The notes below the pieces were generated by a model. That model did no database searches. It was not told where the DNA came from and saw only the letters and a program-made list of their open reading frames with translations. From positions 1-8,267 of the forward strand of contig JAPUIP010000475.1 of the NCBI GenBank assembly GCA_027296925.1: a stretch of DNA of 8,267 nucleotides. The letters run 5' to 3'. The translations under genes and the position numbers were made by a program. Positions 1 to 6,387 of the stretch are shown here, in pieces (position 1 is the first letter of the stretch; every line of letters starts with the position of its first letter). Source of the stretch: Candidatus Poribacteria bacterium. Lineage in GTDB: Bacteria; Poribacteria; WGA-4E; PCPOR2b.

Positions 1-4
1 GATT

Positions 5-16
5 GACCTTTCGGTC
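5..16 (-). other. Small GNRA-type stem-loop after the secreted-protein gene
   Basis: Read on the minus strand this is GACC-GAAA-GGTC, a 4-bp stem capped by a GAAA tetraloop. It begins 10 bases past the TAG stop of the gene at 27-500. A GNRA loop is unusually stable for so short a stem. Only four further bases (AATC) are visible before the window ends, so a U-tract cannot be judged. It may be part of a transcript end, or chance. Confidence 0.2.
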
Positions 17-26
17 GTTGGATTGC

Positions 27-500
27 CTAATAATCATAGGCGTCGTAGTAATAGCTGGAAAAATGTCGAATGTAATAAACGACTGTGTCGCCGGCCTTCC
101 GAATATCGTATTCGATGGCTTCACCGTTCTCGTCAAAGAGCATACAGGGCAGATGCGCGTACTCATTCTTCAGCCTCAGCTTGGACGGTCGATCAAAGTA
201 GCATCCGGAGGGACCAAAGGTGAATATCATCCCACTGAGCTCTCCCGCCTCGTCGAACACTTCAATCATCTCCACGGTGATCTCAACGGAATCGAGCCCG
301 TGTTCAGCGAGATAGCCATCGAGCCCACCGTTTCGGACTCTGAAGTTGGCGTTCGGATTCAGCCGGATCCGTTTGCCATGCGTACCAATGACTTTACTGT
401 TATAGTAGGTTGTCGCCCAAGCCGTACACAATGCGGAGACTAAAATCAGACAGCTAATCGCTGCGAATCGAAAGTGGGTGTTGAAAAGCTTCTTAAACAT
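27..500 (-). CDS. Small secreted protein with FGPSG / HFS-Y beta-domain motifs
   Basis: This is a 157-residue protein of unknown function. Residues 1-29 form a Sec signal peptide: basic MFKK start, a hydrophobic core around residues 12-25, and a probable signal peptidase I site after AWA (27-29). There is no proper lipobox, because the Cys in SALC has Leu at -1. The mature part is about 128 residues and looks all-beta. It contains TFGPSGCYFDRPSKLRL (residues 94-110) and near the end HFSSYYYDAYDY (146-157). From memory, a pairing of F-GPSG-x-x-F-x-x-P-x-x-L with a later HFS-x-Y recurs in secreted bacterial proteins, often called ZU5-like. That assignment is inference. The mature protein has two cysteines, C100 and C119, which could form a disulfide after export. 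The start is firm: AAGGAGG lies 8 bases upstream of the ATG. The gene points away from the vWA-kinase cluster, so no shared function is implied. Confidence 0.85.
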   Translation of the reverse strand: MFKKLFNTHFRFAAISCLILVSALCTAWATTYYNSKVIGTHGKRIRLNPNANFRVRNGGLDGYLAEHGLDSVEITVEMIEVFDEAGELSGMIFTFGPSGCYFDRPSKLRLKNEYAHLPCMLFDENGEAIEYDIRKAGDTVVYYIRHFSSYYYDAYDY

Positions 501-508
501 CTGAAAAT

Positions 509-515
509 CCTCCTT
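509..515 (-). promoter_or_regulatory. Strong ribosome binding site for the secreted-protein gene
   Basis: The minus strand reads AAGGAGG followed by 8 bases and then ATG (498-500). This is a near-perfect anti-16S match at ideal spacing. It decides both the strand and the start of the gene at 27-500 against the overlapping plus-strand reading frame. Confidence 0.85.
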
Positions 516-775
516 GCCCGGCGAGTGGGCGTTTGATGTAAAAAAATAAGGGAGAAGTTTAGCCTATCTGATCAGGTTGCCTGTTTTGATTATTCCGTAT
601 TCAGGCAGGCAGGTATGAGCAACATGTATGCCAAAACCCTAGGGCCGAGGCCTGAGCTCCCGCTTCAGGTGGACCTGAGTCTGGACCTCAGACATAGACT
701 GGGTTGTCTAGGGCCAAAGATGTATTGCCCACTCAGGTCGGCATTTGGATTTTCGCCTCTCTCAAGCTGAAGTTG

Positions 776-812
776 TGCGGATATGTCACACAAATTTTGT
801 GACATATTCGCA
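776..812. promoter_or_regulatory. 37-bp near-perfect palindrome, probable operator
   Basis: The core arms are ATATGTCACA (781-790) and TGTGACATAT (798-807), identical when reverse-complemented and separated by 7 bases. After one mismatched pair (780/808), the symmetry resumes with TGCG/CGCA (776-779/809-812). The centre is base 794, and an extra half-site GTCACA lies at 840-845. The position in a divergent intergenic region, about 260 bp before the vWA start, fits binding of a dimeric regulator. TCACA precedes TGTGA, the reverse order of a CRP site. No U-tract follows, so it is unlikely to be a terminator. The regulator is unknown. Confidence 0.55.
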
Positions 813-997
813 TGTTACAGGTGCTATATGAGACAAAACGTCACATTATGGACATCGAGTGTTCGGCTCGGTGGGAACCTCGCCCTCCCCACCAAACGGA
901 TCTCGCTTCGTTTCCGCCTTGGGAAACTGAAGGATCTGGATCCGGTGTTGCCCCGATTAACCATCAGGTCTAGGCCCTACGCCTGTCAGGCCGTGGA

Positions 998-1018
998 AAA
1001 AGGATCATGAATCCTTTT
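998..1018. repeat. 8-bp hairpin before the vWA gene
   Basis: AAAAGGAT (998-1005) and ATCCTTTT (1011-1018) are perfect complements around the loop CATGA. The hairpin ends 55 bases before the vWA start codon. Read on the plus strand the T-run is inside the stem, so it is at best a weak terminator. It could be an element of the vWA mRNA leader. Confidence 0.35.
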
Positions 1019-1073
1019 CGCCTTGACATCGTTGATACTCAAGAAAAGAAAAATCGAGAAAGGAAGAATAAAC

Positions 1074-2342
1074 ATGCCGGAATATCTCGGAATCTCATTG
1101 AATATCGCCCGACCAAACATCCCAATCTCCAGCGATCCATCCGTGGTTTACGCGCTCGTTAAGCTCGTTCCCGATGCGATGACAGCCGCATCAATCGAAG
1201 CGGCACCGTGCAACGTTGCGCTCGTTATCGACAAATCCGGATCGATGTATAATGAGGATCGACTCAAGCACGTTGTTCGCGCTGCGTGTGCCGGCGTCGA
1301 AAAGCTATCCGAGCGTGACATCCTCTCGGCCGTTGCATTTTCGGGGAAGGCGCAGGTTTTTATCGAGCCCACACCCGTGACCGACCACGCCCGGATACAA
1401 GAGGCAATCCGACAGATCGACTCGGTTCGCGCCGGCAGTGGCACCTGCATGGACTTCGGCATGGCAAGTGGTGTGGAGGTGGTACGTAAGAACTTCTCCA
1501 CAGACTACCTCAACCGCGTGCTTGTCCTCACGGATGGCGAGACGCGGCATGAGGACAAGTGTCGATCGATCGCCAAGCAAGAAGCTGAAAATGGGCTCTC
1601 CTTCTCCACCTTCGGGGTTGGATCGACGTGGAACGAAAAACTCCTCATGGAGATCGCCGATTGTACCGGCGGCAATTCGCACTACATTCGGAACGCTAGC
1701 GACGCCGATACGATTTTTGACGACGAGTTCGATCAGATTACCTCCGCGAAGTTCACGAACGTTCGGCTGAACCTGCGAGTCGTGCGTGGCGTCACCGTGC
1801 GCCGCGTTTCGCGCATCTATCCCGAAATCAGCGTTCTGCAGCCGGAGGCAATCGACGATAAAAGCTATGAGGTCCCTTTCCGCGCCATCAACGACGAGGA
1901 GCTCTTGCTCTTCGATCTACTTGTCGATCCGAAGCCCGCGGGGAGTTTTCGCCTTGGACGCCTCGTGGCGCAATACGATGTGCCGTCGGAAAATCTCCAC
2001 GCCCAAAAGACGAGCGAAGTGGGGGTCTTCGTCAACTACACGAGCAACATGGACGCGCTCGGACATATCAACCCTGAAGTGATGGGTTACGTGGATCAGA
2101 TGAATGGACACATTTTGCAGGATAAAGCGCAGGAAGCGATCGAACAAGGGGAGATGGCACGCGCGACACAACTTCTCCAGAGCGCGCAGGGCATCACCCA
2201 AAGGCTCGGCAACGCCAAGCTCACGCAGCGACTCACGGAAGCCCTCACCGAGCTACAGGCTACCGGTGCGTTGAGTGATGACACCCGGAAAACGATTACG
2301 TTCGCATCCCGCAAGACGACTCGACTTGAGGCGGCAGGATAG
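1074..2342 (+). CDS. vWA-domain protein with intact MIDAS
   Basis: This 422-residue protein has no signal peptide or membrane segment and is probably cytoplasmic. The vWA domain spans about residues 44-225. All metal-ion-dependent adhesion site residues are present: D53-x-S55-x-S57 in VIDKSGSM, T124 in GSGTCMD and D154 in LTDGE. It should therefore bind Mg2+ or Mn2+ and a protein ligand. Residues 226-325 look beta-rich, and 335-400 are helical. The tail TRKTITFASRKTTRL (404-418) is basic and Thr/Ser-rich. I chose ATG 1074 because AAAGGA (1059-1064) sits 9 bases upstream and the text MPEYLGISLN begins the conserved fold; an in-frame TTG at 1023 has no ribosome site. A membrane Ser/Thr kinase follows, and vWA-kinase pairing is a known bacterial theme, for example the TerY-P systems with vWA, PP2C and kinase. 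No PP2C gene is visible here, and direct membership of that family is not claimed. Confidence 0.93.
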   Translation: MPEYLGISLNIARPNIPISSDPSVVYALVKLVPDAMTAASIEAAPCNVALVIDKSGSMYNEDRLKHVVRAACAGVEKLSERDILSAVAFSGKAQVFIEPTPVTDHARIQEAIRQIDSVRAGSGTCMDFGMASGVEVVRKNFSTDYLNRVLVLTDGETRHEDKCRSIAKQEAENGLSFSTFGVGSTWNEKLLMEIADCTGGNSHYIRNASDADTIFDDEFDQITSAKFTNVRLNLRVVRGVTVRRVSRIYPEISVLQPEAIDDKSYEVPFRAINDEELLLFDLLVDPKPAGSFRLGRLVAQYDVPSENLHAQKTSEVGVFVNYTSNMDALGHINPEVMGYVDQMNGHILQDKAQEAIEQGEMARATQLLQSAQGITQRLGNAKLTQRLTEALTELQATGALSDDTRKTITFASRKTTRLEAAG

Positions 2343-2413
2343 CCACCTTCAAAGCTGCATCACGGATTCAGTAAAGCCCATGGCGACCACTGTTCACACA
2401 GCAACGAACGCTC

Positions 2414-2418
2414 GGAGG
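2414..2418 (+). promoter_or_regulatory. Strong ribosome binding site of the micro-ORF
   Basis: GGAGG lies 6 bases before the ATG at 2425. It is the only good ribosome site between the vWA stop and the kinase start. By coupling it probably also serves the kinase, whose own ATG at 2559 has none. Confidence 0.65.
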
Positions 2419-2424
2419 ATAATC

Positions 2425-2556
2425 ATGTACACCATTACGCCATCTCGAATCCTTGCGGTACTGCTCTTTTACGCCGCACTCTTCAGTTATCTGATACAAG
2501 AGATCCTTCGCTTCGCTCAGGATGACATATTGAATGAATTCTGTCCAACTACTTAG
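2425..2556 (+). CDS. 43-residue hydrophobic micro-ORF coupled to the kinase gene
   Basis: The product is a short peptide. Residues 1-8 are polar, residues about 9-24 (ILAVLLFYAALFSYLI) could form one membrane helix, and the rest is charged. GGAGG lies 6 bases upstream of its ATG. An in-frame ATG at 2380 would add 15 residues but has a poorer ribosome site. The stop TAG (2554-2556) is only 2 bases from the kinase ATG. The C-terminal half, ILRFAQDD, is read through a dispersed palindromic repeat (2501-2526), so this part probably is not ancestral. It may be the remnant of a small membrane protein, or a leader peptide whose translation delivers ribosomes to the kinase. Whether the peptide itself functions is unknown. 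Confidence 0.5.
   Translation: MYTITPSRILAVLLFYAALFSYLIQEILRFAQDDILNEFCPTT
2501..2526 (+). repeat. Dispersed palindromic repeat (ILRFAQDD type)
   Basis: The stretch AGATCCTTCGCTTCGCTCAG continues into GATGAC. It has ATCCT/AGGAT arms (2503-2507/2519-2523) around a TTCGCTTCGCT-like interior. From memory, this short element occurs in many copies in genomes of several environmental phyla, where it is often translated in spurious proteins as ILRFAQDD. Here it lies in frame inside the micro-ORF. The family assignment rests on recall; only one copy is in this window. Confidence 0.6.
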
Positions 2557-2558
2557 CT

Positions 2559-5027
2559 ATGAACTGTCCGTCATGCGGAAATCAGATTCTATCGGGTGAG
2601 GCCTTCTGTAGCCAATGCGCGGCTCCGGTTGGGTCGATTGTACCACTCGCGCCTGAAACCGCTCAACTCTGTCCGAGTTGCAGTACAAACAATCCACTTG
2701 CATCGAAGGGCTGTCGCATCTGTGGCACAGAACTCCAACGGCTGCTTGGACAAGGCAAACAGATCCGCGGCTATCGGATCGAGCGGGTGCTTGGCTGCGG
2801 TGGCTTTAGTGCGGTGTATCAAACGATAAAGGCGGGGAGCACCTACGCGATCAAAGAGATTCCAATCCGCGACGCTTCAGCGCAACACCTGTTCGACTTT
2901 GAAGCGAAGATCATGGCGTCTTTCTCCCACCCAAATTTGCCCGAATTCTTCGAGCACTTTTCTGTCGTGGATACGCGAGGCAACATTACCGAACAACGCA
3001 ACTACATCGTCATGGAGTCCATTGAAGGGGAAACCCTTGACGCTAGAATCCAGGCGGCGGTCGCTCATAACACCTTTCTCAAAGAGTCGGAAGTCCTCTC
3101 CTGGGGCGTGAAGTTATGTGAGCTATTGGAAGAACTGCATCAACATGCGATTGTTCACCGCGACGTTAAGCCTGAAAATGTGAAGATTACGCCAGAGGGC
3201 GAACTCAAGCTGATCGACTTCGGGATTGCGAAGGTTTATAATCCGCTTAATCTGAAAACGCGGACGAGTGCGCATGGGTTTGGCAGCCAAGGTTATGCCC
3301 CACCAGAGCAGTATACAGGCAAAACCGATGCGCGTTCGGATATCTACGCTTTAGGCGCGACGATGTATCATCTGCTCACGAACGTCCGCCCGGTGGATTC
3401 CAGTATGCGGGCTGCGCAAATCCAGAAGCTTGAACCAATCCGCAAACTGAATCCGAAGATTTCTAAGGAACTCGAACAGGCAATCCTCAAGGCGATGTCC
3501 CTGAAAACTGATGCCCGTTATCCGTCAATGCGGGATTTCAAAGAAGCGTTGTCGGGACATGTGAAACAGCAACTGTTCGAGTGTCCACGCTGCCGGGTGA
3601 TGAACGATCCGGCAGCGGGCGCTTGTGTGTCGTGCGGGACTCAGTTTGGGCAGCTTGAGACCTTCGTGATGCGAAGTGGAGAGACAGTTGTGGGTATCGA
3701 GAACTTTGCGCGGATGTGCGATGCGCACTGGGCCGATGCTGTCCATCATCTGCAGAACGGGGATTTTGAGGCGTGGCTGGCGGCACAAGGACGTGGCGAC
3801 CTCAAGGCGGTGATGGAAAAATGCAAGCGGCAAGAGAAAGATCCGAATTTCGCGCTGGAGCTGTTTCTCCAGAAGGCGAAACTCGTTAAGGCACGGCACA
3901 AGCCGTTTAAGCTCTCCAACGGCGCGGTGGTTCGACGGTTAGCAGATCTCGCGGATGTCTGTGATCAGCACTGGGATGTTCTCAGGAAGCATTTCCACAG
4001 CCGCGATATGGAGCGGTGGTTGCTGACGTGGGCGCGCCAGGATCTCATCGAGCTGCAGACGGAAATTAAGCAACAGGTCAAAGATCAGGATATTGCCCTT
4101 GAGATGTTTCTGGAGAAGGCGGGAGTTGTCAAACGTCCACGCTTAAATGCAACGCTGGAGGAAGATTGGGGGGCAATTCCACTCGGCACCGTTGAAGCGA
4201 AAACGATCACGCTGGAGAACCGGTCACGTGGACGACTTTACGGCGAACTGCGACTCCTTACAGATCTGCCCGGCCTCACGCTCGAACGCGAGGGATTTCA
4301 AGGCAATCGGAATCAGATTCAGATTCGACTCGATACAAGCCAATGTAAAGCGAAGAAAACGTATCGAGCAATCGTACAGATTCAAAGTAACGGCGGGACA
4401 GTCGAATTGCCGATCCGCTTTCGTGTGGAACACCCGTGGACAGAGCTCATCCTGAGCACGGGAATGTGGGCAGGCATCATCGGCGTGTTGACTACCGTAC
4501 TGCGCCTCGGACTTTACGGCATCGGTTACAACCGCTATTTCGGATGGAGTAACATACCCTTCTGGCATATCAAGCGGTTGATGTCACTCCCTGTCCCCGT
4601 TTTCCTGATCGTGGGGGGAATCTCAGCATTAGCCCTCATCGTGGCTCTCAGCAAGATCGCTCAGAAAATCCGATGGTATTTCATTATTCCATTGACCATC
4701 GTTTCATGGGCAGGGCTCAGTGGCGGCTTAATCTGGGGTGGCATCAACGGCTACTACGGCGTCATCTGGATCTTACAGCGGATCGGCGTCGGCATCGAGT
4801 GGGGCGATGCCGCCTGGCAGTTGCTCTCGCCGTGGGCGCTCACCGGCGCAGCGGTGGGAATCGGTGTGGGAATTTATCGAAAAGCCGGCACCTACGGACA
4901 ATGGTGGTTCGTGCCGCTCAGTATTCTGCTTCCCGTCGCCGAGCTGATTTCGCTCATGCACATCGGACAGGGCGATTATACGCTGAAGTTAATTTCTGCC
5001 CTCATACGCTTATGGGGTGAGGCGTGA
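2559..5027 (+). CDS. Membrane Ser/Thr protein kinase with zinc ribbons, duplicated module and Ig-like domain
   Basis: This is an 822-residue kinase. A double zinc ribbon comes first (C3/C6/C17/C20 and C38/C41/C52/C55). The kinase domain spans about 70-335 and all catalytic parts are present: glycine loop GCGGFSAV (79-86), K99, E115, HRD 200-202 with K204 and N207, DFG 220-222, APPE 247-250, D261 and R320. It should be active and is an RD kinase, with T234, T236, S237 and S243 in the activation segment. Then follow a third zinc ribbon (C342/C345/C356/C359), a 75-residue module in two copies (369-443 and 450-524), an Ig-like beta domain (about 529-624, ending SNGGTVELPIRFRV) and five or six membrane segments (about 629-800). 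There is no signal peptide, so everything before residue 629 should be cytoplasmic. The ATG lacks a ribosome site and lies 2 bases after the micro-ORF stop. The upstream vWA protein is a likely partner or substrate. Confidence 0.93.
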   Translation: MNCPSCGNQILSGEAFCSQCAAPVGSIVPLAPETAQLCPSCSTNNPLASKGCRICGTELQRLLGQGKQIRGYRIERVLGCGGFSAVYQTIKAGSTYAIKEIPIRDASAQHLFDFEAKIMASFSHPNLPEFFEHFSVVDTRGNITEQRNYIVMESIEGETLDARIQAAVAHNTFLKESEVLSWGVKLCELLEELHQHAIVHRDVKPENVKITPEGELKLIDFGIAKVYNPLNLKTRTSAHGFGSQGYAPPEQYTGKTDARSDIYALGATMYHLLTNVRPVDSSMRAAQIQKLEPIRKLNPKISKELEQAILKAMSLKTDARYPSMRDFKEALSGHVKQQLFECPRCRVMNDPAAGACVSCGTQFGQLETFVMRSGETVVGIENFARMCDAHWADAVHHLQNGDFEAWLAAQGRGDLKAVMEKCKRQEKDPNFALELFLQKAKLVKARHKPFKLSNGAVVRRLADLADVCDQHWDVLRKHFHSRDMERWLLTWARQDLIELQTEIKQQVKDQDIALEMFLEKAGVVKRPRLNATLEEDWGAIPLGTVEAKTITLENRSRGRLYGELRLLTDLPGLTLEREGFQGNRNQIQIRLDTSQCKAKKTYRAIVQIQSNGGTVELPIRFRVEHPWTELILSTGMWAGIIGVLTTVLRLGLYGIGYNRYFGWSNIPFWHIKRLMSLPVPVFLIVGGISALALIVALSKIAQKIRWYFIIPLTIVSWAGLSGGLIWGGINGYYGVIWILQRIGVGIEWGDAAWQLLSPWALTGAAVGIGVGIYRKAGTYGQWWFVPLSILLPVAELISLMHIGQGDYTLKLISALIRLWGEA
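3663..4130 (+). repeat. Tandem duplication of a 75-residue module inside the kinase
   Basis: Copies at 3663-3887 and 3906-4130 encode residues 369-443 and 450-524. They align without gaps, and I count 28 identities in 75. Shared anchors are A-x-x-CD-x-HW, the H-x-x-x-x-D-x-E-x-WL run, R-x-DL, K-x-x-x-KD and ALE-x-FL-x-KA. The pattern predicts a helical, Trp-containing domain. The DNA has diverged, so the duplication is old. I recall similar W-x-x-x-x-x-x-x-G-x-x-E-x-WL modules in other bacterial kinases, but cannot give a family name with confidence. Confidence 0.8.
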
Positions 5028-5036
5028 GCCATACGC

Positions 5037-5597
5037 TCAAAACACCATCTCGATAAACCCAAGGCTCTTCTTATCAAGCGCGTTCAAGTCCGGAACCTCG
5101 AATCGGTTGCCATCTACATCAACCAGAAGCAGGCGGCTTTCTGAAAGCCACTGCGCATTTTCGGAGACGTTCCGTACGACAAACTCCCGCCGGCCCCGGT
5201 CGGTCTCGACGTCCCAGTACCCTACCCCAAACTCATTGCGAAGCGAGTGGATGCGGTCAATAATAGCGGTCAAGTATCTCTGGTCGAGTTCCTCCTGGAC
5301 GATGCGACGAGACTCCGCGTCCAGGACGTTCGGATCCGTGACCATGCAAATGACCTCGTTCTTTTCGTCCAGAAAGCAGATATACCGCGACGGCTGGGAG
5401 AGTGGCGCCGCACGGACGATCCTCACCTTGAGGTAGGAACGGTCCCCCTCGATCGTCATCCGCAACGCCCAAGGCGGTTTGCGGAACAGCCGAAGATCTC
5501 TCGCATCCACATGTTCCGGATGAGTCACCTGAATCGGCGTCACTGCCCTCTCTGCATCTGATTTGGCTCGGATAATTTCGTTTCCTTCAACTGCCAT
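5037..5597 (-). CDS. DUF1854 family protein
   Basis: This is a 186-residue soluble protein without signal or membrane segments. Features matching my memory of DUF1854: RYICFLDEKNEVICMVTDP (71-89), RYLTAIIDRI (107-116), WDVETDRGRREFVVRNV (128-144) and LLLVDVDGNRFEVPDLNALD (156-175). The biochemical role of the family is not established. Its genes commonly sit beside ABC exporter genes, and some are annotated as associated with cyanophycin metabolism. Here the exporter lies two genes upstream, with a methyltransferase between. ATG 5597 is preferred because GGAGG (5603-5607) lies 5 bases upstream; starting at 5678 would overlap the methyltransferase by 62 bases. The gene begins 19 bases after the methyltransferase stop, so they are probably cotranscribed. 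Its stop is 9 bases from the stop of the convergent kinase gene. Confidence 0.85.
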   Translation of the reverse strand: MAVEGNEIIRAKSDAERAVTPIQVTHPEHVDARDLRLFRKPPWALRMTIEGDRSYLKVRIVRAAPLSQPSRYICFLDEKNEVICMVTDPNVLDAESRRIVQEELDQRYLTAIIDRIHSLRNEFGVGYWDVETDRGRREFVVRNVSENAQWLSESRLLLVDVDGNRFEVPDLNALDKKSLGFIEMVF

Positions 5598-5602
5598 AGT
5601 GT

Positions 5603-5607
5603 CCTCC
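5603..5607 (-). promoter_or_regulatory. Ribosome binding site of the DUF1854 gene
   Basis: The minus strand reads GGAGG, then ACACT, then ATG (5595-5597). This selects the 186-residue start over longer in-frame starts at 5612 and 5678, and it lies in the 19-base gap after the methyltransferase stop. Confidence 0.8.
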
Positions 5608-5616
5608 AGCATTGTG

Positions 5617-6387
5617 TTAGCCGCGGTGGCCAAATTCGACGACCAGCTCGGGGCCGTCGCCGTATGGTTCGTCCGCATATCCTCCCCAGCGGTTGAGGAT
5701 TTTGAAGCCGTGGTCGACGATTAACTGCTCGAACTGTTGGGGATAGTAACATCTCATGACAATTTTAAGGACGGTCTCCCGCTGCAGTGCATTTTCTTGA
5801 TAGGTTCGATATATCAATTCAGGATATAGTACAAGCTTCTCCGATTCCATGCGAGGACGTCTATCATGACAGGTTATCTGTACTTTCCCAACAGATTTTT
5901 CCCAGCTGAATTTCTCTTCCATCGTACACCAATTTTTGCGCAGACCGTCCGCATCCCGATTGGGATGAAAAACGTTCAAGATACAACTGCCATCCCGCGA
6001 AAGATGCGCCCCAATGCAGTCAAACAGTCCATTCACTTGATCGTCTGTCTCAAGGTTTTGAAGGACACGGAAAGGAGCGATGATGAAGTCAAACGTGCGG
6101 TCGAGAGAGAAGTTCGTGATGTCCGCGACTTCGACAGAGGCTTTGTCCTTCGGAATGTTGGCACGCTGCAGTTTCTGGCGGCAAATTGAAAGCATAGCTT
6201 CGGATATATCCAGCCCATGAATATATCCACAATAGTCCGTCAGCGGCAAGAGGACGCGCCCCGTTCCACAGCCCAGTTCAAGGACAGAAGCATCCTTTGA
6301 AGGAACACGACTCTGGTAAAATGGAATGTCATCAAACGGACTGGGCTGTAAGTCGTAGTATTGGACAGCTTCAACTCGGATATCCAT
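5617..6387 (-). CDS. Class I SAM-dependent methyltransferase
   Basis: This 256-residue cytoplasmic enzyme transfers a methyl group from S-adenosylmethionine to an unknown acceptor. The Rossmann fold is clear: motif I LELGCGTGRVLLPL (36-49) binds the cofactor, D60 in HGLDIS ends strand beta-2 and should hold the ribose, and D89 in VADIT is at the adenine site. DFIIAPFRVLQNL (100-112) is the motif IV region, and HLSRDGSCILNVF (128-140) follows as strand beta-5. Residues 150-215 form an insertion that probably shapes the acceptor site. The C-terminus (YYPQQFEQLI, then GFKI) is the usual end of small-molecule methyltransferases, but I cannot name a substrate. The start ATG has GGAAG (6397-6401) 9 bases upstream. 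The gene lies between an ABC exporter and a DUF1854 gene, so the acceptor may be the exported molecule or its precursor. That is inference. Confidence 0.9.
   Translation of the reverse strand: MDIRVEAVQYYDLQPSPFDDIPFYQSRVPSKDASVLELGCGTGRVLLPLTDYCGYIHGLDISEAMLSICRQKLQRANIPKDKASVEVADITNFSLDRTFDFIIAPFRVLQNLETDDQVNGLFDCIGAHLSRDGSCILNVFHPNRDADGLRKNWCTMEEKFSWEKSVGKVQITCHDRRPRMESEKLVLYPELIYRTYQENALQRETVLKIVMRCYYPQQFEQLIVDHGFKILNRWGGYADEPYGDGPELVVEFGHRG

Larger units (their letters stand above)
501..1073. other. Divergent intergenic region rich in inverted repeats
   Basis: This 573-bp region lies between two divergent genes and contains no convincing gene. It should hold the promoters of both. I see no clear -35/-10 pair; TATATG at 825-830 is a possible -10 only. 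Structure found: (CAGG)x3 at 602-613; CTAGGGCC repeated directly at 639-646 and 708-715; 9-bp arms GACCTGAGT (672-680) and ACTCAGGTC (731-739), enclosing AGACA/TGTCT (690-694/705-709); the large palindrome at 776-812; GGTGGG/CCCACC (870-875/888-893); AAACG/CGTTT (894-898/909-913), overlapping TTTCC/GGAAA (911-915/922-926); GCCTG-T-CAGGC (981-991); and a hairpin at 998-1018. The density suggests a structured leader or a relic repeat cluster. Confidence 0.6.

Noticed and set aside
3..443. Plus-strand open frame of 146 codons
   Set aside because: It lies antisense to the secreted-protein gene, which has a signal peptide and a perfect ribosome site; this frame has neither.
602..613. (CAGG)x3 as a CRISPR or satellite repeat
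   Set aside because: Three tetranucleotide copies without spacers are too short to mean anything; no CRISPR array is present in the window.
781..807. CRP/FNR binding site
   Set aside because: CRP sites read TGTGA-N6-TCACA. Here the half-sites are in the opposite order with a 7-base gap between the 10-bp arms.
783..1010. Plus-strand open frame of 75 codons
   Set aside because: It starts inside the 37-bp palindrome, has no ribosome site, runs through several inverted repeats and gives no recognisable protein.
998..1018. Rho-independent terminator
   Set aside because: The stem is AT-rich and the T-run belongs to the stem; no separate U-tract follows.
1023..1073. Upstream TTG start for the vWA gene
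   Set aside because: There is no ribosome site before the TTG, while ATG 1074 has AAAGGA 9 bases upstream.
5598..5678. N-terminal extension of the DUF1854 protein
   Set aside because: It would overlap the methyltransferase end by 62 bases and ignore the strong GGAGG before ATG 5597; the added residues are low in conserved character.
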